Origin: Embiotoca jacksoni
Taxonomy: Eukaryota; Chordata; Actinopteri; Embiotocidae
NCBI GenBank assembly: GCA_022577435.1
Contig: JAKOON010000018.1
Span: 10,362,596-10,426,595 of the forward strand
DNA length: 64,000 bases
Direction: 5' to 3'
How positions within the stretch are numbered: position 1 is the first letter of the stretch; every line of letters begins with the position of its first letter. A program made the translations under genes and the position numbers. This document shows positions 48,221 to 58,776 of the stretch, one piece after another. The notes beneath the pieces were generated by a model, which ran no database searches, was not told the origin of the DNA, and worked only from the letters and a program-made list of their open reading frames with translations.

Positions 48221-48480
48221 GTGTGCAGTTTGATTTTCTTCGGGGAGAAAAAAATTACATCGCACTGGAATGGTGGTCCCTTGACGTTTTACTAGTGAGT
48301 TATCTCAGTCAAACTGGTTTTGGTCGGGGATCTCATTCTCCGTGTTGTGCCGCCTCCCATATCAGCAGGCTATAATTTTTGCATGGCAGGTCAATCTATG
48401 GGTGCTCCTATAAAAGGCTGTTGAAATCCCACTGGTGTATTCCCATGGCAGTTGGCATTGTACTTTAATGTTGATAAGAA
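48221..48480. promoter_or_regulatory. Candidate conserved non-coding element
   Basis: Balanced, repeat-poor text. Notable phrases are AAAAATTACATCGCACTGG, GGCTATAATTTTTGCATGGC, CCTATAAAAGGCTG (TATA-like, about 48409-48421) and CCCATGGCAGTTGGC. The TATAAAAG is the best TATA-box lookalike in this part. No initiator, CpG-rich context or downstream exon supports a promoter. Weak call. Confidence 0.25.
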
Positions 48481-49559
48481 AACTTTGCGTATATGTGTGA
48501 GTGGGATTGATGGAGCAGCGAGAATAAAATACAAAGGAGGAAATAAGCGGCGCAGCAGAAGACTGAGTTCCTCTCAAACTTTTGCCGTTACTGTAAGAGA
48601 TCTGAACCCTGACTCATTTCTTGTCTCCTTTTTTTTTCTCCTCTCACCTCTTCTGTATTTCTCTTTCCATCTGTCTCTTTCTCTGTCTGTCTCCACAGCC
48701 TTTTGTCTCAGAGCAACTCTGTGGGTGTGCATACATTATGTTTAATCCTGCTGGGCAATGAGAGCGATACAGGGGAAGAGAGAGATGGAAATAAGCTGTT
48801 TCTTCCTCTTCCTCCTCCAGTGCATTACTATTCATTGGGTCCCATTGTCTTTTGCTTGCCCCTGTACTGTAGTGCTGCCTCAGCCCCAACCACGGTGACC
48901 TGCGTACAGAAATGAGAGGAGAAGGAGAAAGAAAGAGACAGATGAGGAAGAATAATAATTTGAACAACTGAGGCTGAAGCAGTTAACAGAGGGGAATTTA
49001 AGGAAGAGGAATTGAAACAGGACAATTTGAAGCATTACAATACAAAGAAGAATAATAGAGTGCTGATAGAAAGGCACAGAAGAAATGACGCGGGCAGTGG
49101 AGTCTGAGGAAGAGAGCAGAGAGAAAGAAGGAAAAGTGAATGACGGCAGTATAAACTAAGCTTGTCATATCTGCTTCGGCCAGAGAGACGAAGACAACCT
49201 CATGATGGACACTGACAAGTGTAGAATCTGTTCAGTGTTGAGCGGGCGCCCCGATGTTTTGCCTCATGTTTTCATTTGCTTATGTTGTTTTTCTTCTCTA
49301 ACGATACGCTCAATTAGCGCTCAATTACCTACTTGGATTGCAGCAGGAGAGGAGAGTCTTACAGCAGGACACTGGATCCATTCATCCGCGTTATGTGGGC
49401 AGGAAGCCATGCAAATACTCTGCGGTTTACTCGGCCTCAGCACCACAGATATGTTTATAGTCGTGTAGTGTTTAAATCTTTTGAACTCTGCAAGATTTAG
49501 TATTTCTGGCAACGCAGTTTTGGACTACCCAACACTGTACCGTTTGGCAGGTAGAAAGA
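48481..49559. other. Non-coding DNA with adjacent pyrimidine and purine belts
   Basis: A pyrimidine belt (about 48620-48700) is followed by a purine belt (about 48905-49135). Frames in this part are low-complexity. The 88-codon frame at 49202-49468 has a balanced composition but matches no family I know. Confidence 0.55.
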
Positions 49560-49795
49560 TTAAAGGATAGTTTGACATTTTGTGCTGTTTCACTATCCTG
49601 CCAAGATTTATACCACTCTCATATCTGAATGGTAAATGTGAAGTTACTGCAGCCAGATAGTTTATCTTCTTAGCCTAATCTTATCTATCTACCTAAACCA
49701 CGCCTGTGGCTAATCTTATTTCAGCCCTAATCTAATACATAACTCTTGGCTGGAAGTGAATCTGCGTTTCCCAAAATGTCAAACTATTATTTTAA
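49560..49795. mobile_element. TTAA-bounded MITE, decayed
   Basis: The left end reads TTAAAGGATAGTTTGACATT (from 49560) and the right end reads AAATGTCAAACTATTATTTTAA (to 49795). They form inverted repeats of about 20 bp, each ending in TTAA, the target duplication expected for piggyBac-type transposition. Inside, GATTTATACCACTCTCATAT, GGTAAATGTGAAG, GCAGCCAGATAG and GCGTTTCCCAAAATG match the order of an abundant teleost MITE that I remember. The copy is about 236 bp, probably with an internal deletion, and encodes no protein. Confidence 0.75.
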
Positions 49796-52071
49796 GTACT
49801 TTAATTATCACTTTAATTAATCTCCTGCAAAAAGTGAAAGTGAAGTAAAACTTTCCTACTTAAAATTAGATAATTATCCTGAAGGTTGTGAACACACACT
49901 GATACCAAGAAGGAAAGTTTTTGACTTCCTTCCCACCTTTTGAGGTTCAACTTTTAAGATTTACTTCTTGATATCCATAAAAAGATATTCTTCTGGTCTT
50001 AAGTACCACAAGCAATCCCAATATAGTTTTACAACTCCTGTCTTCAACTTCTGTGTCTTATATCTGTGTCTTTAAGGTGCATTGATGTCAATGATCCTCT
50101 CTTCTGATTGGCTGAGTCATCTGATTGGCCTACGCCCAGACCAACCAAAGGTTTCCTTCGGTCTTTTATCTTGGTAGCTCTAAGACGGAATGACCGCTAA
50201 TTTTTTTCCTCTACATAAAATATTGGACAGTGGGCCGTGCTGATGGCGGACATACAGTATAACATTGAATTTGTGATATCACAAATTTATGGAAGACCGA
50301 ATGCCTTATCCAAAGGGCACATTTGCTGGATGCTGGCTGTGTGCATTTTCCGTGGATTCAACATTTTGACACTTTCACAGTATTTATACAGCACCTACAC
50401 TTGCTTTATAATCAAAAAATAAATTGAAATCCCAATTTCTACGAAATGGGACCTTTTAAACCTTTGCTTCTAGAAAATAATTTGTTATTGCTTGGAGGCA
50501 TTATCACAACAACTTTTCTCATCATCCATTGCCGAGAAAGCTCTTCTGGTAGCAGCCTCTCCATTTCAGCATTTAAATCTGTCACTGTTTTAACACATAA
50601 ACAGTGAGATTCCTGTTGTGCGCATCAATGGTTACGACAAAGGAAGTGAGTAAATCAACGGAAGTGGTCCTTGTTCCATTGATTGAAACATAATATGAAT
50701 GACAGCGCGCCCTCTTGACCTGTATTGATAAGAGGTAGGTAGGCACAACTCGGGCAGAGCAAGTCTCAATTTGTAATCAATATCCCTGTTGAGCATGCAA
50801 TGGAGGGATCAATGAGAGAGGAAATAGCCATATACTCAGATGCACGCGTTCTGCCCTTGGTGATCCATACCGTTTTATTGGGCTGTATCTCTTTTCTATA
50901 GTGTGTGCGCTGACACTTTTCATTAGTTTTAACACAAAGTCTTTGTTAACAACTCACATTGGAAACAAATGAACAGCCTCCTGTTTATCTCTTCGTGTCT
51001 CTTGGCAACACATTTCCTTCTTTCTGTCCTTTTTCATGTTGCTTTCCTGTCTCTCCAGTGATCACACTGTGATGGCCGGCCTACTTGAAAAATCGTGTTA
51101 GTTCTTCTATTTTTCTCACTCTGAGATACTCTCACATATGAGAGTAGACTTTTGTCTGGGCTGTGGTTTTTGGAGAAGCAGCAGAGGAGGGGGCCGGTTA
51201 GGCAGCGACATTGATTAGCAACCCTTCCAGAATCTGTTTTGCCCCTCATAAATGCAAAGAGCAGACACACAGTATCGGAGTGTGCGTGGGTCTTGTGCTG
51301 GAGGTTTTTGTGTAAGAGTAACAGGCAGATTAGGTTTGTTAGGAGAGAATATTTGTGAAGTGTGTGGGAGATAGAGGGTCAAACCAAAAGAGACCAACTC
51401 TGGCATATTCTCAGACTACTGTCTGATGAATGTGGAGTTAAGGTGGCAGCAGACAAAACCTACAAATTACAGACCGGACGGATTCTTGCGTGATATCCTG
51501 AATCCAGCTGCCTTGAAGTGCAAAATGTTGCAGTTGTTTACATAAATACATACATAAAGTACAAACACAGTACATACCCACAATTTTGACTATGTTCTCA
51601 ATCCAAGATGTAATTTCCAGTTAAAATCCACTAAATTAGTGAAGTTTAGCAATAAAGAAAGAAAAACACAAAAGACGGAAGGAAAAGAAAGTCCTATTTA
51701 TAGTAACTAATTTCCTATTCTTTTACAAGCAGTCCCTGCATTTCCTTTTAAACTCATATTAGACAAGGAGGTTTACATGAACGCACAGGTGAATTATTTT
51801 AATTTGTCTCTTTTACCCACCGAGTTCAAGCTCACTTGTAAAGGTTTGTAGGTCTCCCTCTTATTCTCCGTTTCACACCCTCTCATACCCACCAACGCAC
51901 AGACTACACCGTTGTGTCATGAGTATTTCTGCATTGTCGGAGCCTCGAAGCCAGATCCATTCTTTAAAATTAATTTTAAGAAGAAATGTGTTTCAGCATA
52001 TGATGCAGCACATTCCCATGCAGACAGTCGGACATATACACACATGCGTATGTAAACACTATACCCGATAG
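49796..52071. other. Non-coding DNA
   Basis: Two CCAAT-type boxes in the form TGATTGGC lie at about 50105-50132, spaced about 22 bp. They occur without a recognisable promoter around them. A phrase GCGCCCTCTTG near 50708 resembles half a CTCF site. No gene or named repeat is recognised. Confidence 0.55.
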
Positions 52072-52111
52072 CCCTGCCCTTACACAAAGGGCCCTTACAC
52101 AAAGGGCAGGG
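52072..52111. repeat. 15-bp tandem duplication forming a 40-bp imperfect palindrome
   Basis: CCCTTACACAAAGGG occurs twice in direct succession (52077-52091 and 52092-52106). With flanking CCCTG and CAGGG, the whole forms an inverted repeat: outer arms CCCTGCCCTT / AAGGGCAGGG are exactly complementary, and the centre AAGGGCCCTT (52087-52096) is self-complementary. Six mismatched positions lie between. Confidence 0.85.
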
Positions 52112-53879
52112 TTATAGGATTATAAATGAAAGGAAGGATCAAAATGCTTTGATGCATGGTGTGAATAATCTTAACGCAAGTCATATGCATGAATCCCCAA
52201 GGCTCAGCAAATCCTTAAATGGCCTGTCAGCCTTGTTTGACGTTTCTTTGGACAAACTATTCAAATTGCTTTGAGTGCCTTTTCCGGAGACCACTTCAAG
52301 GATAAGTTGATTTCGCAGATCTGCGCAAATATACAGCAGACAATGAAAATGCCCTTGTGTTGGCACTTGACAATACACTTAATTCTGAAAGCTGACATGC
52401 AAATGCGAGTCAAAGAGAGAGAGTACAGTCACAGAAGCTGTAGATGCAGGCAGGTTGGTAGTGCGTGCATTCTTCATTGGGCCAGTGTTGTGTCAGTGAA
52501 TTACATCATTGAGGTGGAGTGGCAGGGCAAAACCCCCTTTTATTTCATCATAGAATATTAATCACGGCTGCATGAATTAAGAATGTTTGGGTTCGGGCAA
52601 TAATATATCACTTATGATTGTGCACATACACTCATGTTTATGTGTTTTTGTGTGTGTCCATGTCTGCATAAAATTGGTAGAAAAGTGTGTGCACAAGGCA
52701 TATGTCTTTGTCTGTTTTTCTTTTGTGGACATGTTTCTTCACAGATCCCGACCTGCACTCACTTTTCCAGATGAAAGCCACTGTGCTTGTCGTCTGGTGC
52801 TGACTGTTCCTCGCACAATAAAAGCACGCTGAACCAACCAGCAACACACATTCCTGCTTTCCTTTCACTCTCGCATCTCTTCCACTTTATTCCGCTATCT
52901 TCTGTCAGCCGAATCTGGAAGCAAGCAGGAGGTCTAAGGTGCTGATGTTGCACACTACAGACTTCCGTATTAAAGCTACAGAGCGTGACTCTTACATATA
53001 AATGAATGGCTGTTACCTTCAAGCCATTGCGAGTTCACGCAATGCTGATTAAGCACTTTACCGCCAGATACATCTCTAGGTGTTTGACAGTGTACAGAGT
53101 TTCTAATTTTGGTGTCTGGTGAGACATTCCCACTCTGGTAGGATGAATGCACCCTGGGCAGAGCATGTGCACCAGAGATGTCCTTAGCTGTTCAACTTCA
53201 GGCTGTAATCCAGCAAAGACCACTATAAAATGCTGTCACCTTCAGAGGTAAAAGACAATTACAGAAATTGTCTGTGGAGGTGACACAAACATAGAACAGA
53301 GACAAAAGAGCATGCTTGAGAAATAAAATGGAGCAAAGACATTTGTGTAAAAGTTTTGCTCTGAGCGGGAAATGATCAAAATCATAGTTTACTGTGTTTT
53401 TTCTACGGGGCAGGAAGAAGAAGAAGGGACGAGGGAGAGCGAAAAAGCCTGAGACACGTGGGTGCAATACAAATGCATTTGGAAACAAATAGAAATGGAA
53501 AAAGTGTTGTTGAGGAAGTAGGTGTCAAGGTGAACATTTCACCTTTGTGGGTACTGCATGTAGACTGAGAATAAACATTTACTGACACTGCAAGGGAAGA
53601 CGAAGGCGACATGAATATGTGGGGGAAAAAAACACAAAACTTGTTGGATTGCCAGAATGATCACTGATACCAACTCAGTATGACATCTTGTGAGGTCAGT
53701 GGCAAAGCTTTGTAGACTCAATATTAAATATGATACTTTAGCTACTCAAGAGAGATACAGAATTGAAATTGAAAACTAGAAGTTGGTCTATGAGGCAATA
53801 ACAGACAAAATGAAGCAGACAGAGAGACATACTACGCCGGACTTGTGCCGAGTTTCATGTCACTCTGCCAGTCATTTAA
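52112..53879. other. Non-coding DNA
   Basis: No gene or named repeat is recognised. Short GAA-rich text lies near 53413-53440. Frames on both strands between 52181 and 53721 lack motifs. Confidence 0.6.
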
Positions 53880-54012
53880 CACTTGACTGTGGCAATTTAA
53901 GCCTTCATTTGCATTGATTGATTTTCTCCACTCAAGTTGGGAGCTGTCACGGGATTGAATTTAGCGGCCATTACATGAGGCCCCCAGTGTTATTGCTATC
54001 CCATTATCACAT
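53880..54012. promoter_or_regulatory. Candidate conserved non-coding element beside the TG tract
   Basis: Repeat-free text with CATTTGCATTGATTGATTTT, GGGATTGAATTTAGCGG, CCATTACATGAGG and CCCATTATCACATTG motifs immediately upstream of the long alternating tract at 54017. The octamer-like ATTTGCAT is within one base of the OCT consensus. Function is an inference. Confidence 0.25.
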
Positions 54013-54015
54013 TGC

Positions 54016-54016
<1 letters not shown>

Positions 54017-54082
<66 letters not shown>

Positions 54083-54121
54083 TGTTTGTGTGTGTGCGCG
54101 CGCGTGTATGTGTGTGCGCGC

Positions 54122-54171
<50 letters not shown>
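54017..54171. repeat. 155-bp compound TG/CG alternating purine-pyrimidine tract
   Basis: In order: about 22 TG units, a TGCG tetramer array, a short TTTGTGTG break, then two blocks of GTGTGCGCGCGCGTGT (around 54095-54108 and 54115-54128) separated by ATGTG, and about 23 TG units. Apart from a few bases the whole tract alternates purine and pyrimidine, the classical Z-DNA-prone pattern. It opens long Val-Cys and Thr-His frames on both strands, which are artefacts. Confidence 0.95.
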
Positions 54172-54173
<2 letters not shown>

Positions 54174-55599
54174 CCATGAAGAAAACTTATATACAGTATT
54201 TGGTACTGGACTGGGTCTCTCTGTGATCAAAGTGCCTTTGATCAAACTATGCCCTCAGATCACCCACTTACACTTGCAAGTGTGTGCTGTGGGCCCCAAA
54301 TCACGCACATACACACACACTCGCACACACATACACATGTATATAGTTGTGCATGCAATGGTGGGATTTCTTTCTATTTGACCATCTCTCTATCAGACAT
54401 GCACACAAGCACACACTCATTTGCGCTCACAGCTATGCATACGTCCCCAGCTTCAAACACCAGTGATTTGACATTTCCTTCAGAGCGCCACTGTTCATGA
54501 CACGTCTTCTTTCCCCATGTGGGCTGTGCAGCCTCAGAAGTGAGAACCAACTTTCCTTGCTTCACACACTCCAAACTTCGGTCCCCCTGCTCCCTCTCTC
54601 ATTACCGGCTCCCCCTCCGGACTGCCTGAGGTCTTTTTCTTCTCTATAACAGTGTGTACGTATGTGAATGTGCAAAACTGTGAATTCTGTGTGTCATGCG
54701 CCTACACGCAAATCCATCACTGTGTGCACATCAGCATATTCGCGAGCATGTGTTGTTTGACTGCGTGCAATCTGGTATTCATGCTCGGAGATGAAAATCT
54801 CCTGCTGCGTTACTTCATGAGGGCAAGTGAAGCTTAACTTTGCAAAGTTAGTTACTTACACTGTTGATAATGAAGCGCCTTTACTGTGAGAATGTCACCG
54901 CCTGAGCTGTGTACCCGAGTGAGTTTGTGTGGATCATAACAGCACATATGGTAATGCAGCTCCGTGTGTGGATGTGTCTTATCTCCAGTTTTGAGTTTAA
55001 CCTCACGGATAGCAGCTTTAAAATGGACGCAAAAGACCCAAGACACCACTTTGATTCACAGAACAGTGAGAAATTTGAAGCTGATGTGACCACAGTTTTA
55101 GAACAAAGGGATCAAAGCCTCTCATGTAAAGTTCTGATATATCAAAGCTTTAGTTATCTACATAAATGCTCTGGACAGTGGTGGGGCTTTATGTAAATGG
55201 AGTGTGCGAAAGCTTTTAGTTTTATTTTTTTTAATCCGATTTTTTTTGCAGATAATTTAACGTTTAAAACAGTGTCTATCTTTTTCCTGCCCAATATGTA
55301 GGATACTGAAGTATATCTGTCTATTTTGGCATGATGATTCTATAAATGTTGACAGTCTGAGAATAATGAGCAACAACAGATTAATTTGTATTGTAAGCAG
55401 CCAGGATATTCAGTATGCCAGCTTGAAAATACAAAAAAACGCATTCATGTGCATTACCTCGTACAGGAAACTGGGGTTTGTGTTTTATTGGCATTTAAAA
55501 AATCATGGTACTGCCAAAAGATGGGAAAAATCAGATTGGAATTCATGGAAACTGTGATTGTACGAAGGTCAAGAGATCATGGAGATCATTTTTTCTGTC
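54172..55599. other. Non-coding DNA
   Basis: AC-rich text lies near 54299-54345. Overlapping frames on both strands at 54852-55196 carry no domain. T-rich text lies at 55219-55250. No named repeat is recognised. Confidence 0.55.
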
Positions 55600-55775
55600 T
55601 TTAAGACAGTCCTTCTGGAAGTGTAACAGGCGGTGTCAAGTGGGAGGAGACCCTGGGACAGACTCGGGACATGCCATAAGGACTACACATCTCACCATGC
55701 TATAAAGCACCTGCTGATCCCTCCCCTGGATGAACTGGAGGACGGATTTGCAGTTAGTCTCAGTATAACTGGGCT
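55600..55775 (+). repeat. LINE 3' end of teleost type, decayed
   Basis: AGTGGGAGGAGACCCTGGGA, CAGACTCGGGACATGC, GGACTACACATCTCACC, GATCCCTCCCCTGGATGAAC and TGGAGGACG line up, in order, with a 3' end I remember from many teleost LINE copies (GGGAGGAGACCCYGGG, AGACCCAGGACACGC, GGACTATGTCTCYCGGC, GATCCCCCCGGAAGAGCTGGA). The usual GGAT-repeat tail is not preserved here. The clade is not assigned with confidence. Reading frames are broken. Confidence 0.65.
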
Positions 55776-55884
55776 AACGTGATATATTTCTTCAAAGACA
55801 GGGAGATGCCTCTTTTAAAAGTAACTATTTAAATTTGGTATACTCCGGGACTCCACTACAATAGCTTTCCATGAGTTGCCGTTA

Positions 55885-55914
55885 AAAAAAAAAAAAATAT
55901 ATATATATATATAT
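55885..55914. repeat. Poly-A followed by (TA)n
   Basis: About 13 A pass into about eight TA units. It could be a tail remnant, since a LINE 3' end lies 110 bp upstream, but the interval is not explained. Confidence 0.9.
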
Positions 55915-56829
55915 TATCCTGGGCCCACAGTTCACCCCCTGTCTGAAAAAAGCACAAGAGATCCTCTTTAATCTCAGCCTTATATTAGTCAAACTGATAT
56001 ATGATTCAAGTAATAGCAGAGCATCCAGTCAGTTTACAAAGCTGTCATAGAAGTGGTGGAGCTCACCTTAGATGTTGGTCCTGGTTTTAGGATGATGGGA
56101 GTGTGTCACTTGTCACCGTACACGATTAACTTTGTGGATCTGCGTGACTCCGTCCTGGTCGCCTCCCTCCAGATGTGTTAATTGTCTTTTTGAGCATTTA
56201 ATCCCAGTGACGCCAGGAGCGAACCCTCTCCTGACCTTTATAGTTCCCGCTCCTCCTCTTAAACCTCCTTTCACCTGCATGCAATGAGCTGGCAGAGAAT
56301 ACACATTTATTCCCTTGAAGATTGGAAACCATATACAAAGCAGGTCTTTCAATCAATACACGGCCTTGACCCATCAACAAATGTTGGTTTATTTAAAATG
56401 TAAGGTGGTACCCATCCTATAAATAGTACTATTTTGGGGATTCTTATTGATCTCTAGATATGACACGTTGTTTTTTTTTTACACACCACATCTCCTTGTT
56501 TTATCAGGATCAGCGACAGAACAGCAAACCAATGATCTCAAACCTTACAGGTTAAATTGTCGAGTGTCTCCTACCCTGCCGTCGCCATGGAGGTCTTTCA
56601 GGCATGCAAGAACAGAAAAGAGCAGAAATGTCTTTTATGTCAGAGAGTGCTGCTGGCACTGGTTTGTCTTATTAATGCAGCAGAGGGGTCCCTATTAATA
56701 CGAAGACTTTATTGATCCTACTAGACCCTCTGGCTGCAGATGAATGGCGCTCACATATTATCACAGCTCTGAAATGACCCTTCACATATCTGTGACATTT
56801 CCGCCATTGTAATTTCCAGAGCAACACAA
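55915..56829. other. Non-coding DNA, partly enhancer-like
   Basis: The part at about 56100-56400 is balanced and repeat-poor, with GTGTTAATTGTC, GCATTTAATCCCAG and CATGCAATGAG motifs. At 56740-56820 two related phrases occur, CTCACATATTATCACAG and TTCACATATCTGTGACAT. Either could be part of a regulatory element. No exon or named repeat is recognised. Confidence 0.45.
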
Positions 56830-57275
56830 CCCATCCCTTGCTCTTTTATTTTCACCCTCTTATCATTTTTTCTCTTTTTTTTCTTGCACTCTCTCACCAT
56901 GCTTCTTTCTCTTCCTACCCTTGCCCTTTTCTGAATTTCTGCTCTTGGCTACTTTCTGTTATCAGTCCTTCTTGTCTCTAACCATTTGAATTTTCATTTT
57001 TTTTCTCCACCTTTTGCCATTTTGCTTTTTCCTGCATTTCATGACATATTTGTTGTGATTTTTCTCACTTGAAACTATCTTTTTTTTTTTTGTTTCTGCC
57101 TCCTTATACACCACATGTGTTCACTCTTTCTCATCTGCTGCTCTCCACCTGTCTTCAGCTGCTCTTGCTCTCAGCCATGACCCCTGCCTCTCATTTGGGT
57201 CTATTTTATTTATCTCTCCATCCACTGTCTTTTTCGTTCTCTCTTTCTTTGTATTTCCCTCGGCAGCTCTGTTTT
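56830..57275. repeat. Long pyrimidine-rich belt
   Basis: About 440 bp in which T and C predominate strongly on the plus strand, with T-runs near 56875-56882 and 57079-57091. There is no regular repeat unit. Frames inside are Leu/Ser/Phe runs. Confidence 0.7.
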
Positions 57276-58730
57276 GTTTAGCACCCAGCAGACAAGGCTG
57301 CTGACAAAGGTGAGCGAGAGCATATTTAAAATGTCACTGGCAAAGTGACAAAAGGTCATATGGAAAGTAAGAGACTCCCAGCACAGTTTGGACTGACTGC
57401 TAAACAGGCCTTGCCGCCAGTTTTATGTGTGTGTGTGTATGAGGGGGTTTACAGGCACGCATGCATATGCATGTCTGCATCTACCCAGGGGTGTGTGTAT
57501 CTTTCTGTGTTTCTTTATGATAGCGTAAATACAATGAGATGTCTTAGAGGAGTTCATGTTGCCATGTTTATGCTGCTGGCATCCTTATACCTGAATACAG
57601 CTCCCTGCCTGAGGTGAAGCCTTGAGCACCTTCCAGTATGATGGGGGGAAAAAAAAAGAAAGTTGCCAGCCATGCACTCCGCTACACCATGACTGTGAGA
57701 CTGTGCATTGACCTAAAGGATGCTGGTTTAAATCGCAAAGTTTGGGAAGTGGTTCCAAATATGACGAGCCAGCAGAAAGTCGGCCAGATCCCCTGCCAAA
57801 GATTGAAGATGTGGCTGAGTATAACTGATTCTGCATGCTGTGCAGATTGTAAAGCTCTGAAACCGAAATTAATGATTTCCTGATTTTCGGCTTTTAAAAT
57901 GATACTGACTTGAGAAAGTTAAGCATAAAATCACAGAAGCTCAAAAACATCGAAATAGGATGTATCTTTATCGGTTCTTGGTAGTTACAATACAGAATTG
58001 CTCTACAGGTGTTAACTTGTTCCAAACTACAATACTTTGAGTTGGTTCACATTCATTACAACAACATTTCTACAATGTAGGTGAATTGAACTTCAGTTAT
58101 GGTGCTTACAGTTTAGACAAATTGGTATTTAAAACATAAAGTTGTAAATCTCCTTCCAGAAACAATGTCACTGTGATCATCTACAGTTTGTTCAGTGTCA
58201 ATGAAATGCTTTTCTAATATAGAAATAGTCCCCATGAAAACTGTTAATAGCCTCTTCTGGATATGATCCAGAGTCCATAGTCTAATTTATGAGTTTACTT
58301 TGTGTCTATGATAACTATTTGATTAATGGCATGATGTTTGTGCTGTGCTTTGTCTAATTCTACTACAGCTATAAAGGAAAGCTATTGTTGTTTTCATAGA
58401 GGCTTTTATATGCAAAGACTGACAATAATTGTCTGCACATAGAATTGTATTGCCAGCATTAACATTTAGACTGGGCAAGGAGCCAACAATATTTTTTTTG
58501 GTCTCACACGGACTCGGCATACTGTTGTTTTGCTTCTAAATTCAATGGTATTACTTGTAAATGCTCCATTAAAAATATATGGAAACTGTTGTGAATGGTG
58601 AAGCCATGATTTAATGTTTACGTCTGCTGAAAGCTCAAACATCAAAATGTGTGTGGAACATGACATTGTCTGACATAAAATATTGTCCAAAAGTAATAGA
58701 TGTGTTTGACAGCAGCGAATGCATGTTCAC
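57276..58730. other. Non-coding DNA
   Basis: Short TG text lies near 57426-57440. The frame at 57638-57883 has balanced composition, and its region has a B-box-like GGTTTAAATCG near 57724, but no A box fits. AT-rich text fills 57890-58690. No named repeat is recognised. Confidence 0.55.
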
Positions 58731-58742
58731 TGTGTGTGTGTG

Positions 58743-58774
<32 letters not shown>

Positions 58775-58776
58775 TG
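58731..58776. repeat. (TG)n(CGTG)n microsatellite
   Basis: About 13 TG units pass into five CGTG tetramers. Alternating purine-pyrimidine throughout. Confidence 0.95.

Noticed and set aside
48409..48421. CCTATAAAAGGC as a TATA box of a promoter.
   Set aside because: No initiator, no GC-rich context and no recognisable exon downstream; TATAAAA words are frequent in AT-rich DNA.
50090..50180. Two GATTGGC (CCAAT-type) boxes close together, considered as a promoter.
   Set aside because: No TATA, initiator or transcript-like ORF follows; left as a remark only.
50700..50725. GCGCCCTCTTG as a CTCF-site candidate.
   Set aside because: Only the AGAGGGCGC core fits; the upstream half of the CTCF consensus does not match.
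53918..54381. Long Val-Cys and Thr-His frames on both strands.
   Set aside because: They are translations of the compound TG/CG tract at 54017-54171.
54909..55196. 95-codon frame with a fairly even composition.
   Set aside because: No domain recognised; the opposite strand is open over the same DNA and no splice context is clear.
57705..57890. B-box-like GGTTTAAATCG near 57724 inside a balanced segment, considered as a SINE.
   Set aside because: No acceptable A box upstream and no second copy in the window.
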